Source of the DNA: Malus domestica
Lineage: Eukaryota > Streptophyta > Magnoliopsida > Rosales > Rosaceae
Length of the DNA stretch: 64,000 bases
Assembly (NCBI RefSeq): GCF_042453785.1
Contig: NC_091673.1
Span: 14,045,501 to 14,109,500, forward strand
Direction: 5' to 3'
In this document: positions 15,608-27,686 of the stretch, piece after piece
Numbering within the stretch: the first letter of the stretch is position 1
How the letters are laid out: every line of letters starts with the position of its first letter
Notes under the pieces: generated by a model
What the model was told of the DNA's origin: nothing
Seen by the model: only the letters and a program-made list of their open reading frames with translations
The model's database searches: none
Program-made: the position numbers and the translations under genes

Positions 15608-17449
15608 ATGACTAGAAACTCGAAAACCACAACGAACGAAAATTCCAACGTTCAAGAATTGGGACCACGACGATCCACAAGGCTCAACACAATGACAAGT
15701 GGAGCGACACCACCACCATGGGGCGCCACCGTAGCAGCCACCACGGCAGTAGCCGCCATGGCCAACCTTGGAAAAGCCCAAACCCACGGTGCCCAAACAA
15801 AGGCTCAAGGCTCGCAAGACCAAGCCATGCCATTCCAACTTACATATGCCTAAGCCCAAGGCGAGCCAGCCCGAACCGTGATCTGGTGCAAGCCCAGCAC
15901 GCTCCCGAGCCGAGCCTAAGCTTAGCACCCACATGTGCCGCAACCCATTCATGTGGCCCAGCCCACTCATGTGGTGTCCCAAGCAACACAAACCGGTCCA
16001 AGACTTGTTCAACCATCCCAACTCTAAATTTTTGGGCTGGCGATTGAACCGGGGGCATTTTCACTATATTTCTTTATAGATTTGACATTTTTCAACTTAA
16101 ATCTCTCGCCTAAAGTCTACCACACTTCCATTGCTCAAGGAGACTCATTCCGTCCAAGCTCTTCCAACCCAAATGGAGAACAACACTTGTCTCGACCAGT
16201 CATAGAGTGATGAGCGCCCTCACACAGCAAACGACCTTGGTGAATCAGCTCTTGCAGTGCACCGAGATGCAACGTGCCCTTGACGAGGTGTCCTGAAGTA
16301 GGACAATGGAGAACGAAAAACCTCTCCAACAACGTCTCGGCAAGCAGCCACTCGACCAACCACGAACCGAGCATTTCAATAATTTACACTCCCGACTAAG
16401 CTCCGAGATAACGTATACTCTCGTCTTAGTGCGCGGAGGAGCGTGCACTCTCGGTTAGGCTTATGGGCAATCATGCACTCAAGGTTAGGGCCACACTCCG
16501 GTGATCAACAAGAGAAACCTTCCAGACGAAGTTTTCATTCCCAATTAGGCCCGCAAGAAGCATCCACCACCTCACATCGAAGTAGGCGGCACAACGGACG
16601 GAGAGAAGCAATCACTCAATCCGGCTTAAGTTTAACTGCAGCCTGCGAGAAATTCACTCGCCTGCTAGGGATGTACCACATGCACTATAGTCGCGGTATA
16701 GATGAGCCGAACATATAAAAGAGCAGCCTAGACCAGCAGGTTAAGATCGGGGGCAGTCGAGAGCTCCGCTACCCTAACAAAGGAAAATTCACGAAGAAGT
16801 AGAAAGGCTCTTGAATGAACGATTGTGTGACTTCCAACGCAACGAGGTCACCAATGCAGCACTACAACGGGACATGACCAACATGAGCAGGTCACCTTTC
16901 ACTGATGAGATCGAGCCAAAAGAGCCTCCACGCAAGTTCAGCATGCCATATTTCAAATATTTCAAAGGAGTTGGAGATCTGAAAAGACACTTGAAGCATT
17001 ATCGAAGCACGATGGTCCTTTATCGGAACAACGATGCCCTTATGTGTAAGATATTCGTCACCACTTTGTAAAGCAAGGCACAAGATTGATTCCACACCTT
17101 ACCGTCATGATCCATCCAGAGTTTCGATGATCTTTCTTTAGTTTTCACCAAAGAATACTCGTCCTACCACTCGATCAAGAAATAGTCTGACCACTTGTTC
17201 AACGTGAAGAAGAACCCAAATGAGTCACTCTGCGACTACGTGAAGAGGTTCAAAGCAGAAAAAGCAAAGATAGTCGAATGCGATAACTCGATAGCAAGTG
17301 CAGCCTTCCAAAAAGGACTCCCAGCAGACCACCCACTGTTTGGAGAATTGATCATGAAAGAAGATCTAACTCTGGTAGACTTTTTTGCTCTAGTAGAGAA
17401 ACATGCACTTTGGGACGACACTCGGCGAGTAGACAAGGAGCCTGAGTAG
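15608..17449 (+). pseudogene. Decayed gag gene of the LTR element
   Basis: The first 82 codons from the ATG at 15608 give a basic, Thr/Ala-rich N-terminus (RRSTRLN). After several stops, 16811-17071 carries the gag core with PPRKFSMPYF and HLKHYRSTMVLYRNNDALMC. 17195-17449 continues with FNVKKNP, DYVKRFKAEKA and FQKGLPADHPLFGELIMKEDL. These fit the retrotransposon gag domain of plant gypsy elements. Frameshifts and stops separate the blocks, and homology ends at 17449, where protease and pol would normally begin. Confidence 0.8.
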
Positions 17450-17456
17450 TCTCAAG

Positions 17457-19133
17457 TTACAGAGAAATGGAGGCAAAGATATTAGACCCCTTCAAAGCAG
17501 CAAGCTCATATTCCAACCTCTTGATCTTCTCGGCCGAGGAATAGGTTTCGGCTGCCATAGTCTTTGTCATCCCCTTGGAAGCCTTGGTATCCTCTTGGTC
17601 AATGAGCATAGACTTGGCTGCCAGAATCGTCGTTTTCTGCATCATAGCAAGTAGAGCAGTCATCCTATACTTTGTCGTATGCTTCTCAAAAGAACTTGGG
17701 CAAACAACCCTTTTAACGTCATCAACAAACTTGGCACATGCATCTATGTCTTCAAACAGACAAGGTTTCAAGAGTGCACAAATCTTAGCAGCCTCCCTGG
17801 AAACAGGCTTGGTGGATTTCTCATAACTACCCAGACAAACAGTCTCATTCTTCTCAACGGGCGAATTAGTCTCAATAGTAAAAGGAATGGATTTTAGCGC
17901 CACTTTAGTAGCAGAGTCCACCTTATCGCTCTTTATAGTAGCAAGTCTCTCTAAATGTGAACCAAACTTAGCCCCCGACAGATGTTTTGGCATAAATTTC
18001 GGCATTGAAGGCACGACGAAACTTCTCCGCTGAGCAATCCTATCAGCAATTAAACTAGCCACCTTTGGGACGGTAGGCGTCATGGGCACAAATCTAGTAG
18101 CCTCATCTTTCTCGCCCTTGGAAGAAGTCAAGTCATTCACAAGCCTGGGGGTAGCCGATGAACTCTCACAAGCAACGGAAGAAGTCCTTGGCTTTTTCTC
18201 ATCTGACATCTCTTAAGAAGGCAGGGAAGATCTCTTCTTTCCACCTTCATTCACAACAGGCTCCACTACAATGATCGGACAAGCTAACGCATCAACCTTG
18301 ATTCACTTTACTTCCTTTCTCGGGGGCAGCCCACCTTTATCCTGGCATAGAAGGTTAAGCAGCCAACGCCACTCACGGTACTCAGAAGGAATGCCTAGTG
18401 CGATATGCGCCTTCTTTATATCTAAAGAAGTCTTAGGAACCGAATTGAATTCCAAATCTACAAGAGTAGAGGAAGACAATTAGTAAATCAGAGAACAGCT
18501 TAGCAAAAGTACAAAGTAGCCAAGGGACTGAGCAGTCTACTTACTGGAGATGAAAACTATCAGAACACGTAACTCGAGAGAGGAATTAGACTTCCATTTT
18601 TCGCTAATTTCCAAAGTCTCCTTGGCCCAATCATGGTTTCCCTTACTCGAATAGCCAAAAAGCCTATGGCGAGATCGCAGCTGCCCAACTTCTTTAATGT
18701 GGTCGATGTCAAAGAAGTACCAAAATTCGTTGACAGTCAAATCCAAGTAAAAAAATAGGCTTAGATTAAGGAACTCCACCATCACACGGACTGTATTCGG
18801 AGAACATTGAGTAAGGGCACACTTCATGGAGCAAAGCACATCTTGGAAGAAACACAGCATGGGAAAAGTAAATCCCAACACAAAGTAATAGGGGTGAAAT
18901 TTGATGGCTCTCTGAGCCCCATTACATGGCTCATGACTGTTATTTTCCTTGACGCACTTCACACGCACCCCAAACTGAATGACATGCCTATAAGCCTTAA
19001 GAAAGTCTCTAAACGAGTCATCTGAGCTAATTTTGAAGTGAGCAGCCTTGAAGTAGCCCACCTTACTCAAGGGCCCACCTTGACAATACAACGGTGGTAC
19101 ATCATCATTACCCTTATTACTTGACGAAGACAT
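17457..19133 (-). pseudogene. Antisense two-exon ORF, putative gypsy-type (PF04195-like)
   Basis: It starts at the ATG at 19133. Exon 1 (18545-19133) carries PLYCQGGPLSK, a hydrophobic central block with FFQDVLCSMKCALTQCSPNT, and LTVNEFWYFFDI. This resembles the plant 'putative gypsy type transposon' family by general pattern; the name is from memory. An intron with GTAAGT donor and CTCTTGTAG acceptor joins exon 2 (17457-18457) in the same frame. Exon 2 contains YREWRWLLNLL and a Ser/Lys/Ala-rich tail ending in a coiled-coil-like KIKRLEYELAALKG. Two in-frame stops break exon 2, near 18320 (KEVK-stop) and just before the MSDEKK stretch at 18209. The gene runs opposite to the element's own transcript and occupies the place of pol. 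Confidence 0.7.
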
Positions 19134-20013
19134 GCTCAAAGAAACTCTACAAAGGCGCAAGGAAAATTCGTTAGACGGTTACCCACAAAAAAAACAAAAA
19201 AAAAGCAGTCAACACAAATAGACCAAGCCCAATGGCCCAAGGTCCCTCTCTATTTCTCTTTTAAGTGCACGGGCCCGAGCCCAGTAGCAAAAAAATTAAA
19301 AAATCACGGCCCAAGCCGCAGGAGCCCAGCAATCGCATTAGGCCTCACAGCCTGGCCTAATACATTGTCGGCTTGCAAGCCTCACGGCCCAAATCAAATG
19401 GAATAAGGCTGGCGCCCCGCGTCTCATCTCTCTCCCTTTCTCGCATGGGCTGAGGCCCAGCTCAGCGCCTCTACACTCCTATTAGCTCGGCCTAAGCCGA
19501 GGCCAGGCCGAGCCGCTCCTGGCTTAGCCAACCAACGTCGCGCCAAGCCACACACGGCAACAGTCTAAACGTGACTTCCCAACCATCTTTTCACGCTTTC
19601 TCAACCCTCGTTGAGCCAAATTTCAAGCCCTGAGGCTCCCAAAAATTACGAAGACAAGGAAAAATTAATCTTTTCTTACCTTGGTGTGGTGTGAATATGA
19701 AAAAAGCAACGAAAGACAGTCATTTGCACATGCAAGTGTAGAAGATTGCTAGGTGAGGGGGAACAAATATCTTCTAGCTTTCTCTCTCTTGCAGGATAGA
19801 ATAAACCACTCTCTAAAGTTGATTTAATAATCAACTTAAGTAGACTTAAATAGACTTTAGAAGTAATTTATTTCCCTTTCCTAGAAGGATCTAATTTCCA
19901 ATTAAAGGGGGAATCTACATCAAAATAGGAAACAATCCTATGTTTCCTAAAGCAAGAATATTTATACACCTGCTGCCCTTTCCTGCGAGCAGTCGAACAA
20001 GTGTGGGGGCATT

Positions 20014-20536
20014 TGTGGAGCCAAAAATAATTAAGAAAAATATGGAAGCGACAAGTGGACTTTTGGATAAAAAGACAAAATTACCCTTGAGGCACACCAG
20101 GACTTCCACGCGTATGTAACGGACAATAACGGCTCAATCAAGGTTAAAGGTGATCAAAAGGGTATTTATTCAAAATCTCTTTCATCAATCCTCATCAAAT
20201 CCCCCTCACAAGGTAACCCCTAATTATTCTTTTCAAATTAGGATTAATTAACTAATTAATTGATTAATTACCCAATTAATTGATTAATTGCCTAATTGAT
20301 TACAATTACATTCAAATCACCACCATAAGTGGCCGGTCCCTATTTCTCCAAATAGTGCCGGCCACACCCTTAGCCTCTCATTCTCTCCAATTCTAACTTT
20401 GGCATCGGAGATTCTTCGGCCAAAACCCTCCCCATTCATTGTGGGTGTGTGAGGTTCTTGGCCTTAATCTTAAGTGTTAATTGTTTTGCAGGTGCATTTT
20501 CGTCCAAGAAGAAGAAGGCGAAAATTTGCACCCACA
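20014..20536 (+). repeat. 3' LTR
   Basis: 523 bases beginning TGTGGAGCC after the G-rich tract. Relative to the left LTR it lacks a short stretch around the promoter region and carries an extra ATTAATTGATTAATT-type copy near 20260. Confidence 0.9.
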
Positions 20537-21408
20537 AACATCTGGTTTTAACATATCCTATCGGGATAATTCACACTTCTAAACAATGTTTGTCCTACTT
20601 CATCAAATTTTCAGCAAAAAATCAAATATGAGAAAATGAATTAAAATTCCCCACTCTTGTTCCACTTCTTTTATTCCCACTATCTTGTATAGTATGTATT
20701 TTTCTCGATACGAGCAATAATTTACACTAAATTAATCTAAATTAGAAAAAAAAATTATTCAAACTTGAGTGCAAAGGGCGATGAGGTAACTAAAGTTAAA
20801 AATTCAAGATTGACACCATGCAAAGACTTAGACGAATTCCAACTCATGGCCTAAAACCTATACTAAAACTTGAAAAAATAAAATAAAAAAAGCCAGATTT
20901 CGACCAGGTTTTAACCTAGAAAATGGTGTGGACTCCCACCAACGAGAGTGAAACTCGGTGCTTGAGCGCGAGACGAAGGGTTGCGACGCTCGCATGCAAG
21001 CGACGCGCCAAAGGGACAGACTGGCATGGCCCCTCCCACGTGGGCATATCAGCCACTTGCGTCAGATTCCAACGGCTAGTTTTTCAACCAACAGCTGAGA
21101 TCAACTGGCCATTGGTTGATCCAACGACCTACATTCAAATATTTTTTGTTTGTTTTATATTTATATATTTATTGAATCTAACGACTGAGATCGAATATAA
21201 TCAAATCTAACGGTAAAAAAAAATTTAACGGCCCAAATTTAAATCCAACTGCTAAAATAATTAAAATATATATTTAACTCAAAATTCACCATAAAAACTC
21301 TATAAATACCCATGTATTTGTTCAAACATCCACACAAAACTCACTTTTCTCCTACAATTCTTCCAATTTTTCTTTCTACCATTTCTTCCCAGTTCCAAAT
21401 TTTTCAAG

Positions 21409-21529
21409 GTGGCAAAAGAGCATATTAGAGGTCGTAATTGGACATTTGAGGAAGATGTTGCTTTATGCTTGGCATGAGTTTCTATTAGCGAAGATGGTGT
21501 CGTGGGCACGAATGCATATGTGAGCTTCT
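21409..21529 (+). pseudogene. Harbinger Myb-like ORF, fragment
   Basis: Reads HIRGRNWTFEEDVALCLA, then a stop in place of Trp, then VSISEDGVVGTNA. This is the start of the Myb/SANT-like DNA-binding protein that accompanies Harbinger transposases. It ends after about 40 codons at the deletion point. Confidence 0.7.
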
Positions 21530-21539
21530 GATAAGGTGA

Positions 21540-21872
21540 TAGACTTTGCCAGCCTACGACATCTATCTTCCTTGCAAAGTAGTGGTCGTGATGGACAACT
21601 GCGTTCAAGATGCTTTCAAAAAGCTCTCTGCTCATCCAATACCGCCTCCGAAAATCATGAGGAGGATATCTCGGACGTTCGATGAAATAATCTTTCATCA
21701 TCCGGTCATGACACTCTTCTCTATCATGCTGCACAAAGCAATGTCCCGTGACAGAATCACGATAGCTAGATTCGGCATGGTGCTCATATTGCATAAGCAA
21801 GTTTGCAAATTTGGCTTCTTCATTGTTCATTTCTACATCCGCAGTTGCAAGGCTTACTTGGTATTGTGACAT
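21540..21872 (-). pseudogene. Harbinger transposase, N-terminal fragment
   Basis: From the ATG at 21872 about 110 codons match plant Harbinger transposases, including DYFIERPRYPPHDFRRRYWMS, a 21-residue window shortened here to PRYPPHDFRRRYWMS, then LFESILNAVVHHDHYF and SLSPYQKLT. The frame then runs into the antisense of the Myb-like ORF, so the catalytic DDE part is absent. The open frame continuing to 21300 is a chance extension. Confidence 0.75.
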
Positions 21873-21929
21873 CTACATTGACAAGCTACGCCTTCTTCTA
21901 TCACCCATTGATGAGATATTGATGATGTT

Positions 21930-22160
21930 GAAGGTTTGCGTTTCATGTGTGTAGGTTTGTGTTTCTTGTGTTTTGTATGTATTTGGTATGTGTTTCGTGT
22001 GTGTCATATGTTTCACATGTTTGGTGTGTTATACATCTCTATCATGTGTTTTGTATATGCTTCATATCTGTTATGTGTGTCTTGTGTGTCTTGTGTGTTT
22101 CATGTATTTTGTGTTTATACATCTCTATCATGATTTTCATATTCTTCCATAGTGTTTCAT
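21930..22160. repeat. Degenerate TGTG/TTTCATGTGT low-complexity array
   Basis: Loose repeats of TTTCATGTGT, TTGTGTGT and ATACATCTCTATCATG. The 33-base block around ATACATCTCTATCATG occurs twice, near 22030 and 22117. It lies inside the Harbinger element, and ORFs across it are Cys/Val-rich artefacts. Confidence 0.7.
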
Positions 22161-22672
22161 AAGTTTCATGTATCAATTTAGTAATTTTTCAACATTTATC
22201 GAAATTTAAATATTTTTAGGTTAAAATGTTCATAAAATTAATTTAGGATAATTTACATTTTTTTTATAAAAAAAAAAGTTAATTTAAAAAAAAATAGCCT
22301 AAATTCATTCTTTAATAATCTAGGCTAAAATTTTAGGCCATAAAGGTTGGAGCAGAAAAACTGTTTCTTAGTTAAAACCTATATTTTTTGGGCTAAAAAT
22401 TTTAGGTTTTAGATCAAGGGTTTGGAGATGGTCTTAGAAGAGTTTTCTTCCAGTTAGAAATCAGTTCTTGCATTTATAGGACATGTTAAAAGCTCACGTA
22501 CCTCAACTAGTTGGAGCTACTAATTGATGAACTGGATTATTTAGGTTTCGTTCAGCTACCTAATGCTACTCCTTGCTCAGATATGGACTTTTTATACAGA
22601 TGGAAATAGAGAGGATTACAGTTTCGGTTTTATATACAGCGAAATAATGGCGCTGCTTTGTAATTTCTGTTT

Positions 22673-25600
22673 TCATGACACTATCTCCAGGGCCTCTCTT
22701 GATTGTCCAAGCATATTGAATACTGTTGCTGCAATGTGTGAAGGGGTGAGTCCGGCTTCGGCCAATTGATCAACAGGGGAACCGTGGTCAATGTACCGGT
22801 CAGGAAGAACAATCGGTCTCCACTACAAGTTATAGACATCAATGTGAGTTTTTCAGGAATTTGAGTATAATGTTAATGCAAGTCATTGAGACATCATACT
22901 AAGTATGTCGTAACAAACGACACATTCATACCTTGAGTTTTCCATCAAGAAGGCCATCGAGGGCCAGGAAATGAGCAACGTGAGAACCAAACCCTCCGAT
23001 GGATCCTTCTTCGACGGTAATCAAAATCTCATGTGACTTCACAAGGCTTCGAATGAGAGCTCGGTCCAGTGGTTTGCAAAATCGTGCATCAGCAACTGTT
23101 AGGCGCAAACCACGGGATTCCACCAAAGAAGAGGCAGCCAAACAGCTCTGTACTGCTGCTCCGTAACCCAAAAGTGCAACTCTTTCCCCTTCGATCAATA
23201 TTCTTCCCCTTCCTACCTGTAGGCAAATTGCCAAATATTCAATTATCTTGTAAGTATTGAGACATATGTTTGCTATATATATATATATAGTAGCAGAGAC
23301 TGCTGAAAGTCACCTCGAGAGGAGTGCCTTTATTCCCTAGTGGCAGCTCAACGCCAACACCATTTCCTCTTGGGTATCGGAAACAACTTGGCCGGTCATC
23401 TATGGCAGCAGCAGTGGCTACCATATGGAAAAGCTCTGCCTCATCAGAAGGGGCCATCACTACCATGTTAGGCAGACATGCCATGAAAGTGACATCAAAA
23501 GAACCAGAATGCGTAGGACCGTCAGCTCCGACCAGTCCAGCTCTGTCCATAGCAAATCTAACCGGAAGCTTTTGCAAATCTACGTCATGTACTACCTGCG
23601 GCATGAACGCGGAAGTCAATCTTTAAGTTTATATACTCTTTCAGTAATATTCTGACTACCTAAGAATAGCACCGTATGAGTTTTTTGAAGGAAGATAAAA
23701 TGATGGAAGAAGTTAAAGATGAAAGAAACTAATAGCTTGCCTGGTCATAAGCTCTCTGCAAGAAAGATGAGTAAATTGCACAGAAAGGTTTTAGGCCTTC
23801 ACAGGCCAGACCTGCAGCAAAAGTAACTGCATGCTGTTCTGCTATTCCAACATCAAAGCATCTTGTTGGAAAACGGCGGAGGAAGAGATTCAACCCTGTT
23901 CCACCTCCCATTGCAGCATGGATCGCAACAATATCTTTGTCCGCTTCAGCTTCGGCAATCAAAGCCTCTGCAAAGTATGTTGTGTAAGATTGTGTACTAG
24001 CACTGGCCTTGAATTGCTTTCCGGTTGCAGGATCAAACTTGGCCACTCCTGCAATATCAAAAGAAAACTACTTTATTCATCTTTCATTGACTTTATCCAA
24101 ATTAAGCATATGCAGACGACATGAATGAGATCTTTTTAACTGCATTAAAGACGTTCAGTCTTCCTTCTATAGCATTATCAGCGAATAAATTGTTTCCGTA
24201 CAATAATGGATTAATTTCAGAAAATAATTCAATGAATAATAATGCACTCGTGTGCTCAACTGCCTCTTCGGAAAGAAATGTATATTACCATGGTACTTGT
24301 CTGCCGCTTTTTCTGCATACGGATATCCCCGGCCTTTCTCAGTGACAAGGTGGATCAGGACAGGACCCGTTGTTTTGGTAATTTTAACCTCTTTGAGAAT
24401 GGAAATAAGATCATCTATGTTGTGACCATCAACTGGACCTATATAATATAATCCAAGCTCTTCAAATAGTGATGAACCAGAACCACTGATCATTCCTCGA
24501 GCATACTCATCAACTTTTGCTGCCAGATTATGCACAGAGCCACCAATTTGTTTGGTAACTCCCTGCAAAAATCTCAAATCAAAGTTGAACCCTAATTAGA
24601 CTTGGCGCATTTTGGAATGCAAGTGTTTTCTTTATGCTTAATTATGTTTAGACTTCAGTATTACTTACCTTGGCAACCTCTCTTAATTCTCTGAGTGGCC
24701 TGTTTGATTGTAATCTACTGAGAGCACTACTCAAAGCTCCTACTGGCGGGATGGGTCCGTCGAGACTGGCAGTAGGTAAAGAAACCTGTTTATTGTCATT
24801 AAGGATAATAATCATGTCAGAATCAAGGTACCCCGCATTGTTCATGGCTTCATATGCTTGTCCTGCTGTCATGGCACCATCACCTATTACAGCAACTACA
24901 TGATTATTTCCTCCCCTTAGATCCCTCCCTACTGCCATCCCTGCATTTTCAATAACATCCCAGATTATAAAAACCAAAAACAGGAATGGACCTTGCGACC
25001 TAAGAATGTAATCCGGACTCTAGAAATTAAATAGAAGTCAGTAAAAGGAATCTGATTTTTCCAGCGCGAGGATGATAACATTTTTCCATGGCATTAGATG
25101 CATGATGCAATATCAATTCGTAAATAGTTACATGAGAGTATAGTAAAAGGAATCTGAATTCTTTCATATAGACAATTATAGACATATTGTTAAAGTTAGG
25201 TTTCTAATTTGTTCTAGAATAAATAATCTTATCATTACAGTCTGCAAAACTTACCGAGGGACATTCACTTGATCTGATCCCGATTGTTAAACGGAAACCT
25301 TTTACCTCATATCATCGGTTAATATTCTAATCTTAAACTCAATTGATAACCAAAAAGGAACACTAACAAGTTCAATACACTTGAGTTGTCAATGTTGAGC
25401 AGAGAAGGAAATTACCCAAGCCTGCAGAGATAGTGGTAGAACTGTGACCAGTGCCAAAGCAATCGTACTCGCTCTCAGAGCGCTTAGTGAAGCCGGCCAA
25501 CCCATTTGTCTGTCTCATGGTGTGCATCTTATCTCTCCTTCCAGTCAAGATTTTGTGTGGGTAAGACTAGACAAATCAAAAAACAAAATTCACAATCAAA

Positions 25601-26358
25601 CATGGAAAAAGTTGAAGTTATCACATCAAAGCTTTTTCGATATCAGAAAAAGAGAGCAACCCAAGAAAGAAGGTGAGGTTGAAACCTGATGGCCAACATC
25701 CCACAAAATTCTGTCCTGAGGAGCATTGAACACATAGTGAACAGCCACAGTGAGCTCCACAACACCAAGGCTTGAACCCAGGTGTCCTCCAGTTTTAGAA
25801 ACATTGAAGATCACATCAGACCTCAGTTCATCTGCTAGTTGCTTAAGCTCCTGAATTCAACAGTTAATTACCACAAACAAACAAGAAAAATTAAAACCAA
25901 TGCAAATATATATTAAAAAAAACTAAATTAGGATAAAAAGGTTATGTACCTTGACAGAAAGATTTTTCATGTGAATTGGATAGTTGATGGTGTCCAATAG
26001 AGGAGTGGGAGGTCTCTGTGAGTAATACTCCTCTCTCTCTGACAGTGATGCACAAATCCCGCTTGGCCTTTTTCTCACCACCTGCTCCAAATGATGACAA
26101 AAAACAACTAAATTTTTTTTCTGAATGATGAAATTGACATTTTAAACAAAACCCATTTATCCAAAACTCAAATCATCCATGAAATGAGTGCCTTTTCTGA
26201 AATTCACAGGAAAGATGCAAACTTTTTCTGACCTGATTGAGCTTCTGCTGAGATGGGCATGGCAGAGATGTTCCCACAGAGAAGAGGGATTTCTGAGCAT
26301 CTGCAGATGCTGCTGATCTGCTGATATCTGCAGGAAAAGAGAATGTGCAGAGAGCCAT
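22673..26358 (-). CDS. DXS: 1-deoxy-D-xylulose-5-phosphate synthase (DXS)
   Basis: DXS condenses pyruvate and glyceraldehyde 3-phosphate to DXP with thiamine diphosphate, the entry step of the plastid MEP pathway to carotenoids, chlorophyll side chains and many terpenes. Ten exons: 26233-26358, 25950-26081, 25686-25850, 25416-25566, 24669-24940, 24289-24562, 23741-24048, 23314-23595, 22932-23216 and 22673-22822. They total 2145 bases, or 714 residues, the normal family length, with no stop or frameshift. Residues 1-~50 form a Ser/Ala-rich plastid transit peptide. The thiamine-binding [16 protein letters not shown] lies near residue 210 and the DRAG motif near 493. The ATG at 26358 is the first in frame. 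The seventh intron uses a GC donor. Sequence style suggests the housekeeping DXS1 (CLA1) type, but subclass needs a tree. Confidence 0.96.
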
Positions 26359-26527
26359 TGCATGTAGAATAACAAGGAATGGAGCTCAAGAACTTCAAGT
26401 TTGTGATAAGAGGGGAAAAGAAGAAGAACCCAGAAAAGGGTCTTGAGAAATGAAGGTCTCTGGGACTCTCAAGAGTTTATCCCATTGAAACGGTGATAGT
26501 GTCAGTGGGAGTTACAGAATAACATAT

Positions 26528-26528
<1 letters not shown>

Positions 26529-26561
<33 letters not shown>
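26529..26561. repeat. (GA)n microsatellite in the DXS 5' region
   Basis: About 16 GA units located 170 bases upstream of the DXS start codon. On the DXS strand it reads as a CT-rich tract, common in plant 5' leaders. It may affect transcription; that is inference. Confidence 0.9.
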
Positions 26562-26565
<4 letters not shown>

Positions 26566-26984
26566 TGGTTGGAAATTAAGAGCTTTTTTTCAACGACCAA
26601 AAATGGTGAGTTTGTAACTGTTATTACTTCCATTCCATAGCTTTGCTGTTTCTGGGTGACTGTTTTGCATGGGCATTCATTGGACCACGTCATCAGAAAT
26701 CACAGGAAGGATAGAGTGGATGATAGGTATGAATACACCAAAACATTTTTCAAATTGTGTTGAATTACTGACGTGGCTATCCCAGGATTTGCCACATCAG
26801 CAATTTTAATAGTTGACAAATTTTGTAGCGTATTGTGTTGGAGATCAACCATACACCAATGCAAAAATGCCATGTACTGAAAATGAAATGAAATGATGTT
26901 GAATTGTTGAGTTGATTAGTCATACCAAAGAGTTGAAATAAAATGCTAATAACTAAGACATTTATTATATTAGAGCATTACAAT
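26562..26984. other. DXS upstream region, nothing else seen
   Basis: AT-rich presumed promoter of DXS. No transposon ends or ORFs with recognisable motifs. Confidence 0.4.
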
Positions 26985-27140
26985 TTTCCCTAGAAAAACA
27001 ATATTACCTACACTAGGGGTGGGAGAATGGGCTAAGCCTCACAATAGGTTAGCCATAATAATATGGTTCAAATTCACGTTTAGTAAGAATCGAATCTAAA
27101 ATCTCTCACTTATAAGGGAAGAGGAATAGAGAAATTTTAT
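26985..27140 (-). mobile_element. SINE-like repeat, minus orientation
   Basis: On the minus strand it reads TTATAAGTGAGAGATTTTAG, then ATTCGATTCTTACTAAACG, then GAATTTGAACCATATTATTA and GTGAGGCTTAGCCCA, ending TAATATTGTTTTTCTAG. This is the same order of blocks as the copy at 47448-47619. Box-B-like GATTCGATTC supports a tRNA-derived SINE. Confidence 0.7.
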
Positions 27141-27624
27141 TTGAACCCTGCAATCTTATCTCTATACCCATTGTTTTTTTTTTTTTTTGAAAAAAAAATT
27201 ATATTCCCATTTTGCCCTAAATAAAAAATGGGTGTAGAAAAAAATTATTGAATTAACAACCGACAAATGGGTGGGTCACCATAAATCAAGAGGGATTGTG
27301 GAGTTTGGTTGCTGGAATAGAAGGAATGTTGCCAGAGTTGGATTAGATTCGTAAGAGAAAAGAGAGCGGTTATGATGTTGCAGACGACAGCAGCCTCCAC
27401 CTCCTCCTTGTCGGCCGCCGTCGAGTAGTGGGTCACCACTCTTTCTCTCTCAATTTTGGTCTCTCGTTGTAACTATAAACCCTAATAGAAAAAAGTATGG
27501 TGCATACTCAAATTCACCATTGCCACCCCCACCCAAATTCTCTATTTTTTCACTTTCGTCCATCATCCTACCCAAAATCTTTAGAAAAACATCAACCCCA
27601 TAATCAAAAACCAGCTTAATCCAC

Positions 27625-27626
<2 letters not shown>
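27141..27626. other. Intergenic, no gene seen
   Basis: Contains a long T run near 27174-27190 and several short minus-strand ORFs without motifs. No transposon ends recognised. Confidence 0.4.

Positions 27627-27683
<57 letters not shown>
27627..27683. repeat. (CT)n microsatellite, about 28 units
   Basis: An uninterrupted CT run; the Arg-Glu repeat ORFs on the minus strand over it are artefacts. Confidence 0.95.

Positions 27684-27686
<3 letters not shown>

Larger units (their letters stand above)
14898..20536 (+). mobile_element. LTR retrotransposon without pol, 5.6 kb
   Basis: Two similar LTRs begin TGTGGAGC and end CACA: 14898-15448 and 20014-20536. The flanks CACAT (14893-14897) and AACAT (20537-20541) differ by one base and fit a 5-bp target duplication. 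A primer-binding-like site TTGGTGCTTTCATT follows the left LTR at 15451, and a G-rich tract GTGTGGGGGC precedes the right LTR. The plus strand keeps gag fragments. No protease, reverse transcriptase, RNase H or integrase is visible. Instead the minus strand carries a two-exon ORF. The LTRs differ by many substitutions and short indels, so the insertion is old. Confidence 0.9.
20831..22433. mobile_element. PIF/Harbinger deletion derivative, 1.6 kb
   Basis: Flanked by TTA at 20828-20830 and 22434-22436, the target duplication expected for PIF/Harbinger. The left end GACGAATTCCAACTC pairs with the inverse of the right end, GACCATCTCCAAACC, and a further CTAAAACCTA block extends the inverted ends to about 30 bases. 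Inside are the starts of both family genes, a Myb-like ORF on plus and the transposase on minus, running toward each other. Everything between their N-termini is deleted. Confidence 0.85.

Noticed and set aside
15569-16064. Minus-strand ORFs of 150 and 74 codons over the gag leader
   Set aside because: Shadows of a GC-richer gag region; no family resemblance.
21300-21540. C-terminal extension of the Harbinger transposase ORF
   Set aside because: This part is the antisense of the Myb-like ORF and flanking DNA; homology to transposase stops at about residue 110.
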